NCBI RefSeq assembly: GCF_002734285.1
Contig: NZ_NSEA01000008.1
Coordinates: 300,224-364,223, forward strand
DNA: 64,000 nucleotides
Direction: 5' to 3'
Source of the DNA: Fredinandcohnia onubensis
Lineage (GTDB): Bacteria > Bacillota > Bacilli > Bacillales > Bacillaceae_L
Positions 18,855 through 27,219 of the stretch are shown here, one piece after another. Below the pieces are notes generated by a model. The model did no database searches. It saw only the letters and a list, made by a program, of their open reading frames with translations, and was not told the DNA's origin. Position 1 is the stretch's first letter, and the number at the start of each line of letters is the position of its first letter. Position numbers and translations under genes: made by a program.

Positions 18855-19478
18855 TTACCTATTACTTTTTCCGGCTTGTACTTCAATATGGTATGAATAA
18901 CCTTTCCACATACTAAACTCACCAGTTACAATACGAATTCTCCACTCAGGGCTAATGCCCATGGAGACATTCTTTGCAATCTCAACTTCTTGGCTGAACA
19001 TTTCTCCTGCAACAATGTTCCCAATATTTACTTGTTGAACAATTGTTGTCATGTAAGCTGCGTCATTAAATTCAACGATGAACGCCTTTTCATCTTCGTG
19101 CTTGTGTATCTTAGCACGACCTGAATATTGTTGCTTAACGTGCATCAGATCTTGGATAATAGCATCCTCTTTAGCTTTACGTTCAGCCTTTTCCTTATTT
19201 TCTGCTTCTTCTTTTGCTTTTTGTTCAGCCTCTAGTTTTGCCTGTTGTTCGTCCTCTATCTTCTCTTGTTGTTCTTGCTCTTCCTCTTCCTTTTCTTCTG
19301 GTGTTGGTTGTTCAAACCATATAATTATGGCTGAAACAATTATTGCTACAATGAAAATTATTGAGCTTCTACCCATTTTCTTAAATCCTTGATTGAACTC
19401 TTTCTTAAATACTTGCTTTATTCCATCATATCCAATAACTAACGACACGATGACCGCTCCTAGAAGTAATAGAAACAT
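18855..19478 (-). CDS. Membrane-anchored coiled-coil protein, 207 aa
   Basis: Two hydrophobic spans (residues ~1-18 and ~38-58) are followed by a long Glu/Lys/Gln/Ala-rich coiled coil (~62-112) and a C-terminal globular domain of ~90 residues. That domain contains AYMTTIVQQVNIGNIVAGE and an EWRIRIVTGEFSMW segment. I do not recognise the family; such proteins in Bacilli are often found among small accessory genes. The ATG is 40 nt downstream of the next upstream lipoprotein gene's stop region, so the two may be co-transcribed. Confidence 0.6.
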   Translation of the reverse strand: MFLLLLGAVIVSLVIGYDGIKQVFKKEFNQGFKKMGRSSIIFIVAIIVSAIIIWFEQPTPEEKEEEEQEQQEKIEDEQQAKLEAEQKAKEEAENKEKAERKAKEDAIIQDLMHVKQQYSGRAKIHKHEDEKAFIVEFNDAAYMTTIVQQVNIGNIVAGEMFSQEVEIAKNVSMGISPEWRIRIVTGEFSMWKGYSYHIEVQAGKSNR

Positions 19479-19538
19479 TAAAAAGTTGATTTCCTTACAC
19501 CTCCAAGCTTATTCTAGGTTGAAATCAAATCAAAAATT

Positions 19539-19838
19539 TTATCCTTCATTTATGATCTTATTATGTAAAAACTCATATACACAATTTTCCGTTTCTTCCT
19601 CACTTTCACTCATACATTGGTCCAACACGTTCATTGCCTCATCAAAATTCTCGAAACCCTCACCCGTCCATTCGTCACTATAGACCCATTCGTTATCATA
19701 CGACCCCCAAACAACATCATATTGATCTTTCTTAATCTGTGGTTCCTCGATTTTCTCCTCATGCTGCTTTGATTCAATATCATTTGAACTACAACCTATA
19801 AGCATGCCGATAGCTAAAATCACTAAAACTTTTTTCAT
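19539..19838 (-). CDS. Small lipoprotein, 99 aa
   Basis: The N-terminus MKKVLVILAIGMLIGCSS is a short signal peptide with a lipobox (LIGC), so the mature protein should be lipid-anchored outside the membrane at Cys16. The mature part is acidic and rich in Asp/Glu, with two Cys (CMSE, CVYE). GGAGC precedes the ATG. The function is unknown; the next same-strand gene encodes the coiled-coil membrane protein. Confidence 0.7.
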   Translation of the reverse strand: MKKVLVILAIGMLIGCSSNDIESKQHEEKIEEPQIKKDQYDVVWGSYDNEWVYSDEWTGEGFENFDEAMNVLDQCMSESEEETENCVYEFLHNKIINEG

Positions 19839-20008
19839 ACAATCAGCTCCAGTTTTGATTTTTAATTATTTTGCACATAAATTGAAGAGAAAATGCCAAA
19901 TGCCACCTATTGCTTTGATATTAGATATTTAAGGCCAAAATCTCTACAGGTTAACGTAGAAGGAGTTAACGGCAAACTTTAAGAACAGACTGTAAGGAAC
20001 GTATAGGG

Positions 20009-20037
20009 CAAAAAAATAAACCTTCAATTGAAGGTTT
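20009..20037 (-). terminator. Possible minus-strand terminator
   Basis: The palindrome AACCTTCAATTGAAGGTT is followed on the minus strand by TTATTTTTTT. It lies downstream of the IS3 remnant. Confidence 0.45.
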
Positions 20038-20097
20038 TCGGTACTTCTTTTCGATTATATGATTTTTCTCCGAGGATTAAGGGGCTGACCCTCAATA

Positions 20098-20456
20098 CAC
20101 AAATCCAGCGGCTTGAAATTTACTTTCCTTTGTTGACTTAGGCTTCCTCACGTTTGCTTTTAAATTAACTTCGTTCATTAAACGGTCAACCCTCTTATGA
20201 TTCACTACAATTCCTTCATTTTTTAATTCATTTGTAATCCGATTAATGCCATAAGTACCTTTATGACGGTTGTATATTCTCTTGATATCCTTTAAAAGCT
20301 CATAATCTTTCTGTCCTATTTCTTTTTTGGGTCTTTTTAGATACGCATAATATCCACTTGTAGAGACACCAAGTACGTTACATAAAAGAACAACCGAATA
20401 ATCCTTTCTTCCTCAGAAAGGCCTGGAACTTTTTTAAAATCTCATTCTCCAATTCT
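20098..20456 (-). pseudogene. IS3-family transposase OrfA tail and OrfB N-terminal part
   Basis: The frame gives the end of OrfA (coiled region ELENEILKKFQ) and then, in a second frame, the OrfB start with the HTH_21-type segment LLKDIKRIYNRHKGTYGINR and RITNELKNEGIVVNHKRV. Translation runs into a stop right after KFQAAGF, where IS homology ends. The integrase core is missing. Confidence 0.8.
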
Positions 20457-20464
20457 TTTTCTTT
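20457..20464. repeat. Target site duplication, left copy
   Basis: TTTTCTTT directly precedes the left inverted repeat of the inserted element and is identical to the 8 bases at 22091-22098. Confidence 0.85.
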
Positions 20465-20575
20465 GGCTGTTTTCGTAATGATTGTTGCTTTATGTGTAGT
20501 TTTATTGGGAAAATATGGTGACAATAAAGTTGGAATAGTGTAAAATTACACTATCGATTCAATTGGGGTGATAAT

Positions 20576-20896
20576 TTGAAAAAAATCCTTACAATCTTTT
20601 TGGGTTTAGTAGTTGTGATAATCGTAGTTGTTGGATATATTCAATATAAATTTATTTCTACCGAAAAGGCAGTTTTTGAATATTTAACGGTCAACAAAAA
20701 ACATCCAGAGGAAAACATTACGACACATCCCTTTATAGCAAATTTACCAGGTGAAAAAAATTGGATGGTATCTGTTAAGATTAAAGAGGATTCTAAAACA
20801 TACTATTACTTCCTAAACCATCAAAACAAAGTTGTTTTAGAATCTTATGTGGACGAGAATGGTGTAGGAGATGTACTAAACCAAATAATGAATTAA
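20576..20896 (+). CDS. DUF3139-like small membrane protein, IS passenger
   Basis: TTG 20576 has GGGGTG 5 nt upstream. The 106-aa product has an N-terminal membrane span (residues ~4-24, ILTIFLGLVVVIIVVVGYI) and an outside domain with KKHPEENITTHPFIANL and YYYFLNHQNKVVLESY. This layout fits the DUF3139 family of Bacillaceae. It lies wholly inside the IS1595-family element, in the opposite direction to the transposase, so it is a passenger gene. No transposition role is expected. Confidence 0.7.
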   Translation: MKKILTIFLGLVVVIIVVVGYIQYKFISTEKAVFEYLTVNKKHPEENITTHPFIANLPGEKNWMVSVKIKEDSKTYYYFLNHQNKVVLESYVDENGVGDVLNQIMN

Positions 20897-21002
20897 AGGT
20901 CCTTGATGGATAGATAATATACGGCTGTAATTAACAGACATACACTCAATGTCCCAAAAGACAAATTCGACTTTGGAAATCAGTAATAAATTGACCTTTT
21001 AC

Positions 21003-22009
21003 TTATGTTCTTCTTAGCATCTCAATAGTTGTAATAACAGAATTTCGACAAGCAGAAATAAGCATTTGCTCCACTTGTTTTTCAAATGCTAAACTCTTAC
21101 CTAATTCAAGCCAACGGAACCAGTAGAGATAGTTATCTAAGTATTTAGTCGCAACACCTTGGAACCGTTCCATCCAATCTTTTAGACGATGGTGAAAATT
21201 ATTAACGTGTTGAATATGATATATCCCTTTCTTCACTCGTTCTTTTCGACGTTCATTCACTGTTTCGTGTTGTAGTTTCTTCACTTTTGCAAATTTCTTG
21301 TAGTTGGTAGCTGTATCGGTGCATAGTAAAGCAGACGGGTGAATGTATTCGCCAATAACAGCATCGATTTCCTCAGCCTTCACACGCCCTGTTCCAGCTT
21401 TACGAGCAAATACACTTCCGTTCCTGTCTTGTGTTACTACGACGGCAATTTTAAGTTTTGAAATCCCTCTTTTTTCATCCTTTTCCCCACGTTTCTTTGC
21501 CTTTCTATGGGTAATTTCCCGACCTTTCATTGACTCACGAAAGAATGTCTCGTCACTTTCTACGATGCCTTGTAATTGATTAAAACCGTTACTTCCTAAC
21601 GCATTCAAGATTTTATGTCTCCAATAAAATGCAGTGGATAGGTGAATCTTTAATCGTTCAGGATTTTTGGAAGTGTATATCCTTCGACCATCATTTCGAT
21701 GTATTTTACCCACTTCTCAGGATAACGAGAACCTGAAAACGGTGTATTAGTCATATCATTGAAAGACTTTCCACAATCGTTGCACAGATAGCGTTGTCTT
21801 GAACGATATTTGCCATTTCGTTTGACTGATGTGCTACCGCAATGAACACAACCTAATCCAGATGCAAAACGTGATTCACGGATGCTATTTAATAACTCGG
21901 TTATTTTATTAGGTTCGTCAGGAAATAAATCTTCCTTCATAGCATTAAATAGCTTTAATTTCTCTGATTCTGTTAGTTCACCGAACTCTTTAAAGATGTC
22001 TTTCCACAT
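21003..22009 (-). pseudogene. IS1595-family transposase, frameshifted
   Basis: The first part (from ATG 22009) has the zinc ribbon CVHCGSTSVKRNG with CNDCGKSFND, then ends in KILND. The second part resumes one frame back (ERLKIHLSTAFYWRHKIL) and carries the ISXO2-like catalytic core: IVESDETFF, LLCTDTATNYKKF and HVNNFHHRLKDWM. The break lies at about 21660; one extra base there would read KI(A)ER and rejoin the frames. No classic slippery heptamer is present in the right register, so decay or a sequencing error is more likely than programmed frameshifting. Confidence 0.88.
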
Positions 22010-22090
22010 AGTTGAATGCCTCTTGAGACCGTATTATATCAACCTTCTGCTAATATGGTCAAGAAAACAACAATCTATACGAAAACAGCC

Positions 22091-22335
22091 TTTTCTTTTA
22101 ATTGCTTTTCCAACTTTTCAATTTTAGATTGGTGTTTTCGAGCAGATGAATAACTTAGAGATTTAGGATTAATCAGCCCTTTTTCTCCCTTTTCTTTATA
22201 AGCATTAACCCATCTATTAACTGTATCACGGTGAAGGCCTAAATCTTTTGCGACAAGTGCCACTGGAGAATGCTCGTCCATTACCCGACGGACTGCTTTT
22301 ATTTTAATTTCGATAGTACTATGATTCTTCGCCAT
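22091..22335 (-). pseudogene. IS3-family OrfA, interrupted
   Basis: ATG 22335 follows AAGGGTGG. MAKNHSTIEIKIKAVRRVMD with VALVAKDLGLHRDTVNRWVN is a transposase helix-turn-helix, followed by the start of a leucine-zipper-like region. The frame runs past the IS1595 insertion point and stops after four foreign codons (AVFV). Confidence 0.85.
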
Positions 22336-22410
22336 CTTTACCACCCTTAAAAAAATGTAGATTTGTCGTATCTTTATTAACCCCATTATGTCCATTTTAA
22401 GGGGGAAGAT

Positions 22411-22437
22411 TACAGTGACGCCCCGAAGATTGTCGAA
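22411..22437. repeat. ACAGTGACGCCCC repeat, copy 1 (partial)
   Basis: ACAGTGACGCCCCGAA.ATTGTCGA is shared with the 32-bp copies at 38803 and 39756. This copy abuts the IS3 left end and is followed 29 bp later by a REP-like palindrome. Confidence 0.65.
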
Positions 22438-22465
22438 TTACAAATGTTTTTTTACCTAATTAAAA

Positions 22466-22516
22466 GTGCCGGACTCCCGACACGGTCAATCATTACCTCG
22501 CCGTGGGTCTGGCACT
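22466..22516. repeat. REP-like palindrome, copy 4 (diverged)
   Basis: Left arm GTGCCGGACTCCCGACACGG, centre TCAATCATTACC, right arm CCGTGGGTCTGGCAC. It lies just after the GIY-YIG gene stop. Confidence 0.75.
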
Positions 22517-22524
22517 AATATTTT

Positions 22525-22896
22525 TTAATAAAATACTTTGTCAACGTTATATTTGGATCGGAGTTTATTAATGATATATGTTTCGTAAATGTCTCGTTCC
22601 ATTGGGTCTTCTACTATGCAAATATCGATCTTATACACTTCGTCTCTGTGCGTTTTAATAGGTGAAACCGTATCTTCGAAATGTTTTTTAATTCTTTGAC
22701 GTAGTTTACGCGCTTTCCCAACAAACAGAAGCTCATCATTTATATTAAAAAATAAGAAAATGCCGCCTTTGTCTCTTGGTATGAGATGGAAATCAATAAA
22801 TCCGTGAATATCCTTGATGATTGGTTCATTTTCTTTCGGTATTTGTTTCCGTTCTGTAATCGTAATATCTGGATTTGGTATGGTAATTTTGATCAT
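22525..22896 (-). CDS. GIY-YIG nuclease-domain protein
   Basis: ATG 22896 is used (MIKITIPNPDITITE). The ~123-aa product holds a compact GIY-YIG fold: the GIY-like strand is GGIFLFFNINDELLFVGKA, followed by RKLRQRIKKHFED (the R..R helix), and the metal-binding Glu lies in the final helix (MERDIYETYIINKL). The G-I-F/L-F-V variant replaces the canonical GIY/YIG tyrosines, so catalytic competence is uncertain. Single-domain proteins of this type are common in Bacilli and their role is poorly known. It lies between the transposon region and the cobalamin operon. Confidence 0.75.
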   Translation of the reverse strand: MIKITIPNPDITITERKQIPKENEPIIKDIHGFIDFHLIPRDKGGIFLFFNINDELLFVGKARKLRQRIKKHFEDTVSPIKTHRDEVYKIDICIVEDPMERDIYETYIINKLRSKYNVDKVFY

Positions 22897-23008
22897 GTTC
22901 AATCACGTCCCTTTTTCGTATAGAGATAAATGGTATCATATGTAGGAAAGAAAAGCGATTTAACAGTTAATTCAAGTCCCATAACCCATCATCAGCCTTA
23001 CTGCTATT

Positions 23009-23824
23009 CTAATCGATTAACGGATCTTTACCTTCAATAAATGGGGGAAATATAGTTGGGTGCAGAATACTTGCTATCTTGTTGAGTCCAATTAATAATC
23101 TTGGCGAAGGTCTGCAAAATAATGGTTCCTCTAAAATATACAATTGCTTATTTCGTATCGCCTGCGTGTTATCTGATTGTGGACGTTTTAAAATGACTTT
23201 TGGATTAACCTTGTCTTTTTGAACACCTACCCAGATGATGCACATCACATCAGGATTTCTTCGTCTCACGTCTTCCCAATCTGTTTGTACACTCGCTTGA
23301 TCCATATCTTGAAAAATATTTCTTCCTCCTGCAAGCTCACTCATTTCAGATAACCAATTTGTCGCCCCAGGTGTAAAAATGGGTTTTGCCCACCATTCCC
23401 AATAGATTGATTTCTGATTTTCTACTAGCTTCGATAAACGTTGATAGCTTTCTAGGATTTGTTTATATTTCTCAAATAATTGAGTCGCTTTTTCATGCAC
23501 ATTTGTTGCTTTTCCAACAAAAAGTAAGCTTTCTCCTACCTCTAGTAAACTTTCTGGGTTTGGAACGATGACATACGGAAGGTTTCTCTTCTTTAGTTCT
23601 TCAATATTTCGTTCCATCCCAGGTACACTTAAAGATGCTAATACAAGGTCTGGCTGTAGCTCTTCTACCTTATCCATGTCTATATGTAAATCAGGACCCA
23701 ATCTCGGTAATGCTTTCACCTGTTCAGGCCAATCTGAGTAATTATCTACTCCTATTAAGAATTTAGTTAATCCAAGATATTCAACTAATTCCGTATTACT
23801 TGGACATATAGAGATGAGTCTCAT
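23009..23824 (-). CDS. Cobalamin-binding protein, BtuF-like, without signal peptide
   Basis: The 271-aa protein begins directly with the periplasmic-binding-protein fold (MRLISICPSNTELVEYLGL, then GVDNYSDWPEQVKALPRLGP) and keeps the family's EELQPDLVLA strand. Unlike a normal BtuF it has no signal peptide or lipobox, so as written it should stay in the cytoplasm. It is the last gene of the cobalamin operon, 33 nt after the CobU-like gene. A role in binding or handing over corrinoids inside the cell is inference; loss of the exported form is the alternative. Confidence 0.8.
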   Translation of the reverse strand: MRLISICPSNTELVEYLGLTKFLIGVDNYSDWPEQVKALPRLGPDLHIDMDKVEELQPDLVLASLSVPGMERNIEELKKRNLPYVIVPNPESLLEVGESLLFVGKATNVHEKATQLFEKYKQILESYQRLSKLVENQKSIYWEWWAKPIFTPGATNWLSEMSELAGGRNIFQDMDQASVQTDWEDVRRRNPDVMCIIWVGVQKDKVNPKVILKRPQSDNTQAIRNKQLYILEEPLFCRPSPRLLIGLNKIASILHPTIFPPFIEGKDPLID

Positions 23825-23857
23825 GAGCGATACCTCCTTCTTACAAGCAAAATATAT

Positions 23858-24286
23858 TTATTTTAACCTCTTACTTAGCCCATTCCATACGTACACCACT
23901 TCATCTGACATCTTTACAGCATCCTGCGCAATCCATCCCATCACATCTCGTAGCAATCTATCATTTTTTTGAATGGGTACTATGCCTCTGCCAACCTCTA
24001 ACATAATAAGCACGATCGGCATATTTCGCTTTTTCTCCTCCACATCAAATGCCTGAAAAAGATGTGAAAAATCACTTCGAATCTCGTTCATATTTTTTCC
24101 ATTGGCAAGTTCATGTTCAATCCATTTTTCCCAGCCTTCAACGACTAATGGTGTATTATTCTCCCATTTCATTTTCCAATTCGCTATTGAATCACCCAGA
24201 TATGCAGAAGTCCAACTACAGCTTTCAAATTTCTCTTTCACGATTTTCCTTTTTCCTGCGAAGGCACCGCCGATAACGAGCTGCAT
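23858..24286 (-). CDS. CobU-like nucleotide-binding protein (degenerate paralogue)
   Basis: ATG 24286 (MQLVIGGAFAGKRKIVKE) has GAGGGGG 6 nt upstream. The protein is ~142 aa against ~180 for CobU. Its Walker A is GGAFAGKR instead of GGARSGKS, so the kinase Ser is replaced by Arg. The C-terminal CobU signature is kept: EVGRGIVP, then RDVMGWIAQDAVKMSDEVVY and GLSKRLK. The guanylation histidine region is shortened. It may be a regulatory or altered-specificity relative of the full CobU encoded in the same operon. It overlaps the cobC gene by about 50 nt. Confidence 0.75.
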   Translation of the reverse strand: MQLVIGGAFAGKRKIVKEKFESCSWTSAYLGDSIANWKMKWENNTPLVVEGWEKWIEHELANGKNMNEIRSDFSHLFQAFDVEEKKRNMPIVLIMLEVGRGIVPIQKNDRLLRDVMGWIAQDAVKMSDEVVYVWNGLSKRLK

Positions 24287-24843
24287 TTCCATACCCCCTC
24301 GTTCTTCTTAATTGTTAAACGTATACAATGTCCATTCGGGATCGTGACTTCCCAGAACGATAGAGATGATACATATTTTGAAACAACATACCGAATCACG
24401 CCTCCGTGAGTCATGATAAGAATGGTTTCATTGTGACGAGTTTGTTGAAATCGATCATTAAAGAAGGCATCAATTCGACCACTAAATGTATCAGCTGACT
24501 CCCCATTCGGAATTATGCCTTTCACCCAATTGTTAAGCCAGTTCTGATACGCTTTCTGGTCTTTCAACTCGTCATATGTCTTTCCTTCCCAGTCCCCAAA
24601 GTCCAATTCTCTTAATCTGGCATCTTCCGTTACCTGTGCAGGAATAGTTAATAATTTTAAAGACTCCTGACAACGTCGTAAATCACTTGTAAAAACATGG
24701 TCAAAATGGATGGGTGTCAATTCCTTTTTAAGCTTAATTAGGCCTGATTGTTCACCTCTTAGAATTTCTTTATCCGTATGACCTAAATACCGTTTCTCTT
24801 TATTCCAAGCTGTTATCCCATGACGAACGAGATATACATCCAT
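24238..24843 (-). CDS. cobC: Alpha-ribazole phosphatase-type histidine phosphatase
   Basis: The start chosen is ATG 24843 (MDVYLVRHGITAWNKEKR); ATG 24861 is possible. The phosphoglycerate-mutase-like signature LVRHGITAW carries the catalytic His, with R in TSDLRRCQESL, E in RLRELDFGDWEGK and the second His in LIMTHGGVIR. In an operon with cobS, cobU and cobT this is best read as CobC, which removes the phosphate in alpha-ribazole or cobalamin phosphate at the end of nucleotide-loop assembly. It overlaps the cobS end by ~30 nt. Confidence 0.85.
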   Translation of the reverse strand: MDVYLVRHGITAWNKEKRYLGHTDKEILRGEQSGLIKLKKELTPIHFDHVFTSDLRRCQESLKLLTIPAQVTEDARLRELDFGDWEGKTYDELKDQKAYQNWLNNWVKGIIPNGESADTFSGRIDAFFNDRFQQTRHNETILIMTHGGVIRYVVSKYVSSLSFWEVTIPNGHCIRLTIKKNEGVWKCSSLSAVPSQEKGKS

Positions 24844-25571
24844 GTAATCGCAAGTCCCCATAATTCGCCTCCCTCTATGGCTGTACCTAATAAATCGCCA
24901 TTTGTTCCTTTAAATGTATGCTTAATCCAAGCACCAAACAAGACCATAAACACAATATATGCAAGAACTAAAAAGAAACATTCAGGAAAAAAGGTTAAGA
25001 GTATCGCTACAGGAATCATCGCATATAAAAAGTCAAACCGATTTACGTTTTTCTTCCACTCCCATGCTAATCCATGTTGTTTTGCTGTAGGTAAAGAAAT
25101 CATTAATACAACGGCTCCTAAACGTGAAAATGCCATGATAAATAGAAACGAAGACAAAAGTATATCCGCTTCAATCAATGAATAGATAAAAAAAGTTTTC
25201 CAAGCGAGCAAAAAAAGAAGTGAAATCAGACCAAAGCTTCCTACATGTGGGTCCTTCATAATCTCCCATTTTTTCTCAAGTGGAGCATTTGACCCCACTG
25301 CATCAGCTACATCCATCCACCCATCTAAGTGTAATCCACCAGTCATATAGACCCATAATGAAATGATAAGCAATGTCAAGAATAGGATTGGCACATAAGG
25401 CTGCAATACCCACAACACACTCGTAATAAAAGCACCTAATCCTACACCAACAAGCGGGTAACTCCTGATTGCCCATCTACTTGTCTGTTTTGTCCATGGA
25501 GATTCGATAGGAAGAGGAATTCGTGTTAGAAATTGAACAGCAAGTATCAATCCAAACAACATTTGCTTCAT
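24813..25571 (-). CDS. cobS: Adenosylcobinamide-GDP ribazoletransferase
   Basis: This 252-aa membrane protein joins alpha-ribazole (phosphate) to adenosylcobinamide-GDP. The family hallmarks are present: an N-terminal AVQFLTRIPLP, the catalytic GGLHLDGWMDVADAVGS and MKDPHVGSFG, and 5-6 hydrophobic spans. The ATG overlaps the cobU stop (ATGA), indicating translational coupling. Confidence 0.95.
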   Translation of the reverse strand: MKQMLFGLILAVQFLTRIPLPIESPWTKQTSRWAIRSYPLVGVGLGAFITSVLWVLQPYVPILFLTLLIISLWVYMTGGLHLDGWMDVADAVGSNAPLEKKWEIMKDPHVGSFGLISLLFLLAWKTFFIYSLIEADILLSSFLFIMAFSRLGAVVLMISLPTAKQHGLAWEWKKNVNRFDFLYAMIPVAILLTFFPECFFLVLAYIVFMVLFGAWIKHTFKGTNGDLLGTAIEGGELWGLAITWMYISFVMG

Positions 25572-26119
25572 CAGATTTCACCCTTCCAATACAACGGAAT
25601 CCCTGCTTGAACCTGAACGGCAATGTCTGATTGCTGCACAAGATTGTAATGGAGACGTTGTAAGGAATACATATAGCTTTGAACAACATCATCACAGTGT
25701 GGGATTCCCTCATTCACATCATTTGAAACAATTAGAAGGTGAAATTGGTTTTCGCGTGCAATTGATAACCAGCGATTCACCCTTTCCTCCATCTCTTCCA
25801 ACCTAAGACCAAGTTCGAACATGACATTACTTACCCAAATAGTCATACAATCTAGTAAAATCACATCACCTTTGTTAAAGTTTGACAGAATCGGTTCAAG
25901 ATGAAAGGACTCTTCAAATGTATGCCAAGTCTCCCCGCGATCATGTTGATGAATTCGAATCCTTTCTACCATTTCATCATCACTTTTTTTAGCGGTTGCA
26001 ATGTAATGTAGAGAAACACGATGATTTTCTTCCTTCATGTGATAAAAATACGAAAGAGCTGTTTGTTCTGCAAATTGACTTTTCCCCGATCTAGCACCAC
26101 CTGAAATAAAAAAGATCAT
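25571..26119 (-). CDS. cobU: Adenosylcobinamide kinase / adenosylcobinamide-phosphate guanylyltransferase
   Basis: This 182-aa protein of normal CobU length has an intact Walker A (FISGGARSGKSQFAE) at the N-terminus. It also has RIRIHQHDRGETWHTFEE with the histidine region used for guanylation, LLDCMTIWVSN, and VSNDVNEGIPH. It phosphorylates adenosylcobinamide and then transfers GMP. It overlaps cobD by 4 nt (ATGA) and cobS by 1 nt. Confidence 0.95.
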   Translation of the reverse strand: MIFFISGGARSGKSQFAEQTALSYFYHMKEENHRVSLHYIATAKKSDDEMVERIRIHQHDRGETWHTFEESFHLEPILSNFNKGDVILLDCMTIWVSNVMFELGLRLEEMEERVNRWLSIARENQFHLLIVSNDVNEGIPHCDDVVQSYMYSLQRLHYNLVQQSDIAVQVQAGIPLYWKGEI

Positions 26120-27201
26120 GACTCATTTCTCCATTTTTGAAGCGCACCAAGTAACTGTTGATTTTCTATGTGTGACCTGATGGCGATTCGTATAAATTTC
26201 CCATTAAGGCCTTTAAAGTTGTGAGTATGCCGCGTCAGGATTCCATTCTCCAATAAAAAGTAATAAAGATCATCTGTTCGATCAGGATATTTTTTATCCT
26301 GCAATAGATAAAAGTTTACTAGTGATGGTGAAAAGTAGTAGTCTAATGCTGTTAAGCTACTGAATACGGTTCGAGACTCCTCATGTAACCATATTCTTGT
26401 TTTGTCAACGAAATCTCGGTCTTCAAGCAATCTCGGAACGATTGCATCGACTAAGGAGTTAATACTCCAAGGAATTTGTTCGTTTTTCAATGCTTGTATG
26501 ACAGTCGGGTGAGCCATTATATATCCGATTCGAAGCCCAGGAATTGTATACATTTTCGTTAAAGAACGTAAAACGATTAAATTTGGGTATGCTGATAACC
26601 ATGAAGTAAGGTTCGGTATGGGAGTTGGTAAAAAGTCAACAAACGCTTCATCCACGACTACATATGTACCGCTTTTTTTCCCTACTTCTACTAAAAGTTG
26701 CAAATCTTCTTCAGGTATAACCGTTCCAGTTGGGTTATTAGGACGACAAAGAAACAGTACATCTTTTTCAGCAAACTTATCTTGAATCAATTGAATTGGT
26801 AATGTAAATCCACTTTTATCATCAACGATAAGATCTTCCACATCAATATGGTAATGTATACAGGCTCGTTCATATTCCAAAAAGGTAGGATGGGCAATGA
26901 GCGCTTTCCCTTTTTCGAAATACTTTGCCACTAAAAAAATGGCCTCTGCTCCCCCATTTGTCATTAGGACCATGTCTTGATCTATTCCTTCATGCTCCGC
27001 TACCGAGGCGCTTGCTTTCGAATAAGTGGGCTCTGGATAACGGGTGATTGTACCATACTGCTGTTGTAAGGCATCAAATAACCAGGAAGGAGGTCCCATT
27101 GGATTTAGGTTCGCGCTAAAATCGAGCAATGGTTTCTCGTCCTTCATTTTTAAAAGTTTTTTGATTGTTTCAGGTTGTCCCCCATGATTTGGCCATTTCA
27201 T
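26116..27201 (-). CDS. cobD: Threonine-phosphate decarboxylase (CobD type)
   Basis: This 361-aa PLP-dependent aminotransferase-fold enzyme begins HGGQPETIKK and has LLDFSANLNPMGPPSWL, typical of CobD/HisC-like proteins of cobalamin operons. Further motifs are NGGAEAIFL, RPNNPTG, DEAFVDF and the Schiff-base lysine in LRSLTKMYTIPGLRIG. It makes (R)-1-amino-2-propanol phosphate, the linker that CbiB attaches to cobyric acid. Its place between cbiB and cobU supports this over a histidinol-phosphate aminotransferase role. Confidence 0.92.
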   Translation of the reverse strand: MKWPNHGGQPETIKKLLKMKDEKPLLDFSANLNPMGPPSWLFDALQQQYGTITRYPEPTYSKASASVAEHEGIDQDMVLMTNGGAEAIFLVAKYFEKGKALIAHPTFLEYERACIHYHIDVEDLIVDDKSGFTLPIQLIQDKFAEKDVLFLCRPNNPTGTVIPEEDLQLLVEVGKKSGTYVVVDEAFVDFLPTPIPNLTSWLSAYPNLIVLRSLTKMYTIPGLRIGYIMAHPTVIQALKNEQIPWSINSLVDAIVPRLLEDRDFVDKTRIWLHEESRTVFSSLTALDYYFSPSLVNFYLLQDKKYPDRTDDLYYFLLENGILTRHTHNFKGLNGKFIRIAIRSHIENQQLLGALQKWRNES

Positions 27202-27219
27202 TATTTCACCTCATTTACA

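Larger units (their letters stand above)
20465..22090 (-). mobile_element. IS1595-family insertion sequence with passenger gene
   Basis: The element is bounded by inverted repeats. The left end is GGCTGTTTTCGTAATGATTG (from 20465). The right end reads GGCTGTTTTCGTATAGATTG on the minus strand (from 22090). They share the first 13 bases and most of the next 15. An exact 8-bp duplication (TTTTCTTT) flanks it, as expected for the IS1595 family. Inside are a frameshifted transposase on the minus strand and a small plus-strand passenger gene (DUF3139-like). It interrupts the orfA reading frame of an IS3-family copy, and excising it restores that frame. Confidence 0.9.
20098..22414 (-). mobile_element. 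IS3-family element remnant, split by an IS1595-family insertion
   Basis: On the minus strand, orfA begins at 22335 and runs to the insertion point at 22098. Its reading resumes at 20456 (ELENEILKKFQAFL) after removal of the inserted element and one target copy. orfB then follows in another frame (VSTSGYYAYLKRPKKE, then NHKRVDRLMNEVNLKANVR) and is cut off near 20098, just before the catalytic DDE region, where a REP-like left arm begins. A candidate left end, TGTAATCTTCCCCCTTAAAA on the minus strand, ends at 22414. The copy is dead: it lacks most of orfB and its right end. Confidence 0.85.

Noticed and set aside
21650..21720. Programmed -1 frameshift in the IS1595-family transposase
   Set aside because: No slippery heptamer is in the right register, and a single added base gives the family-typical reading, so decay or error is simpler.
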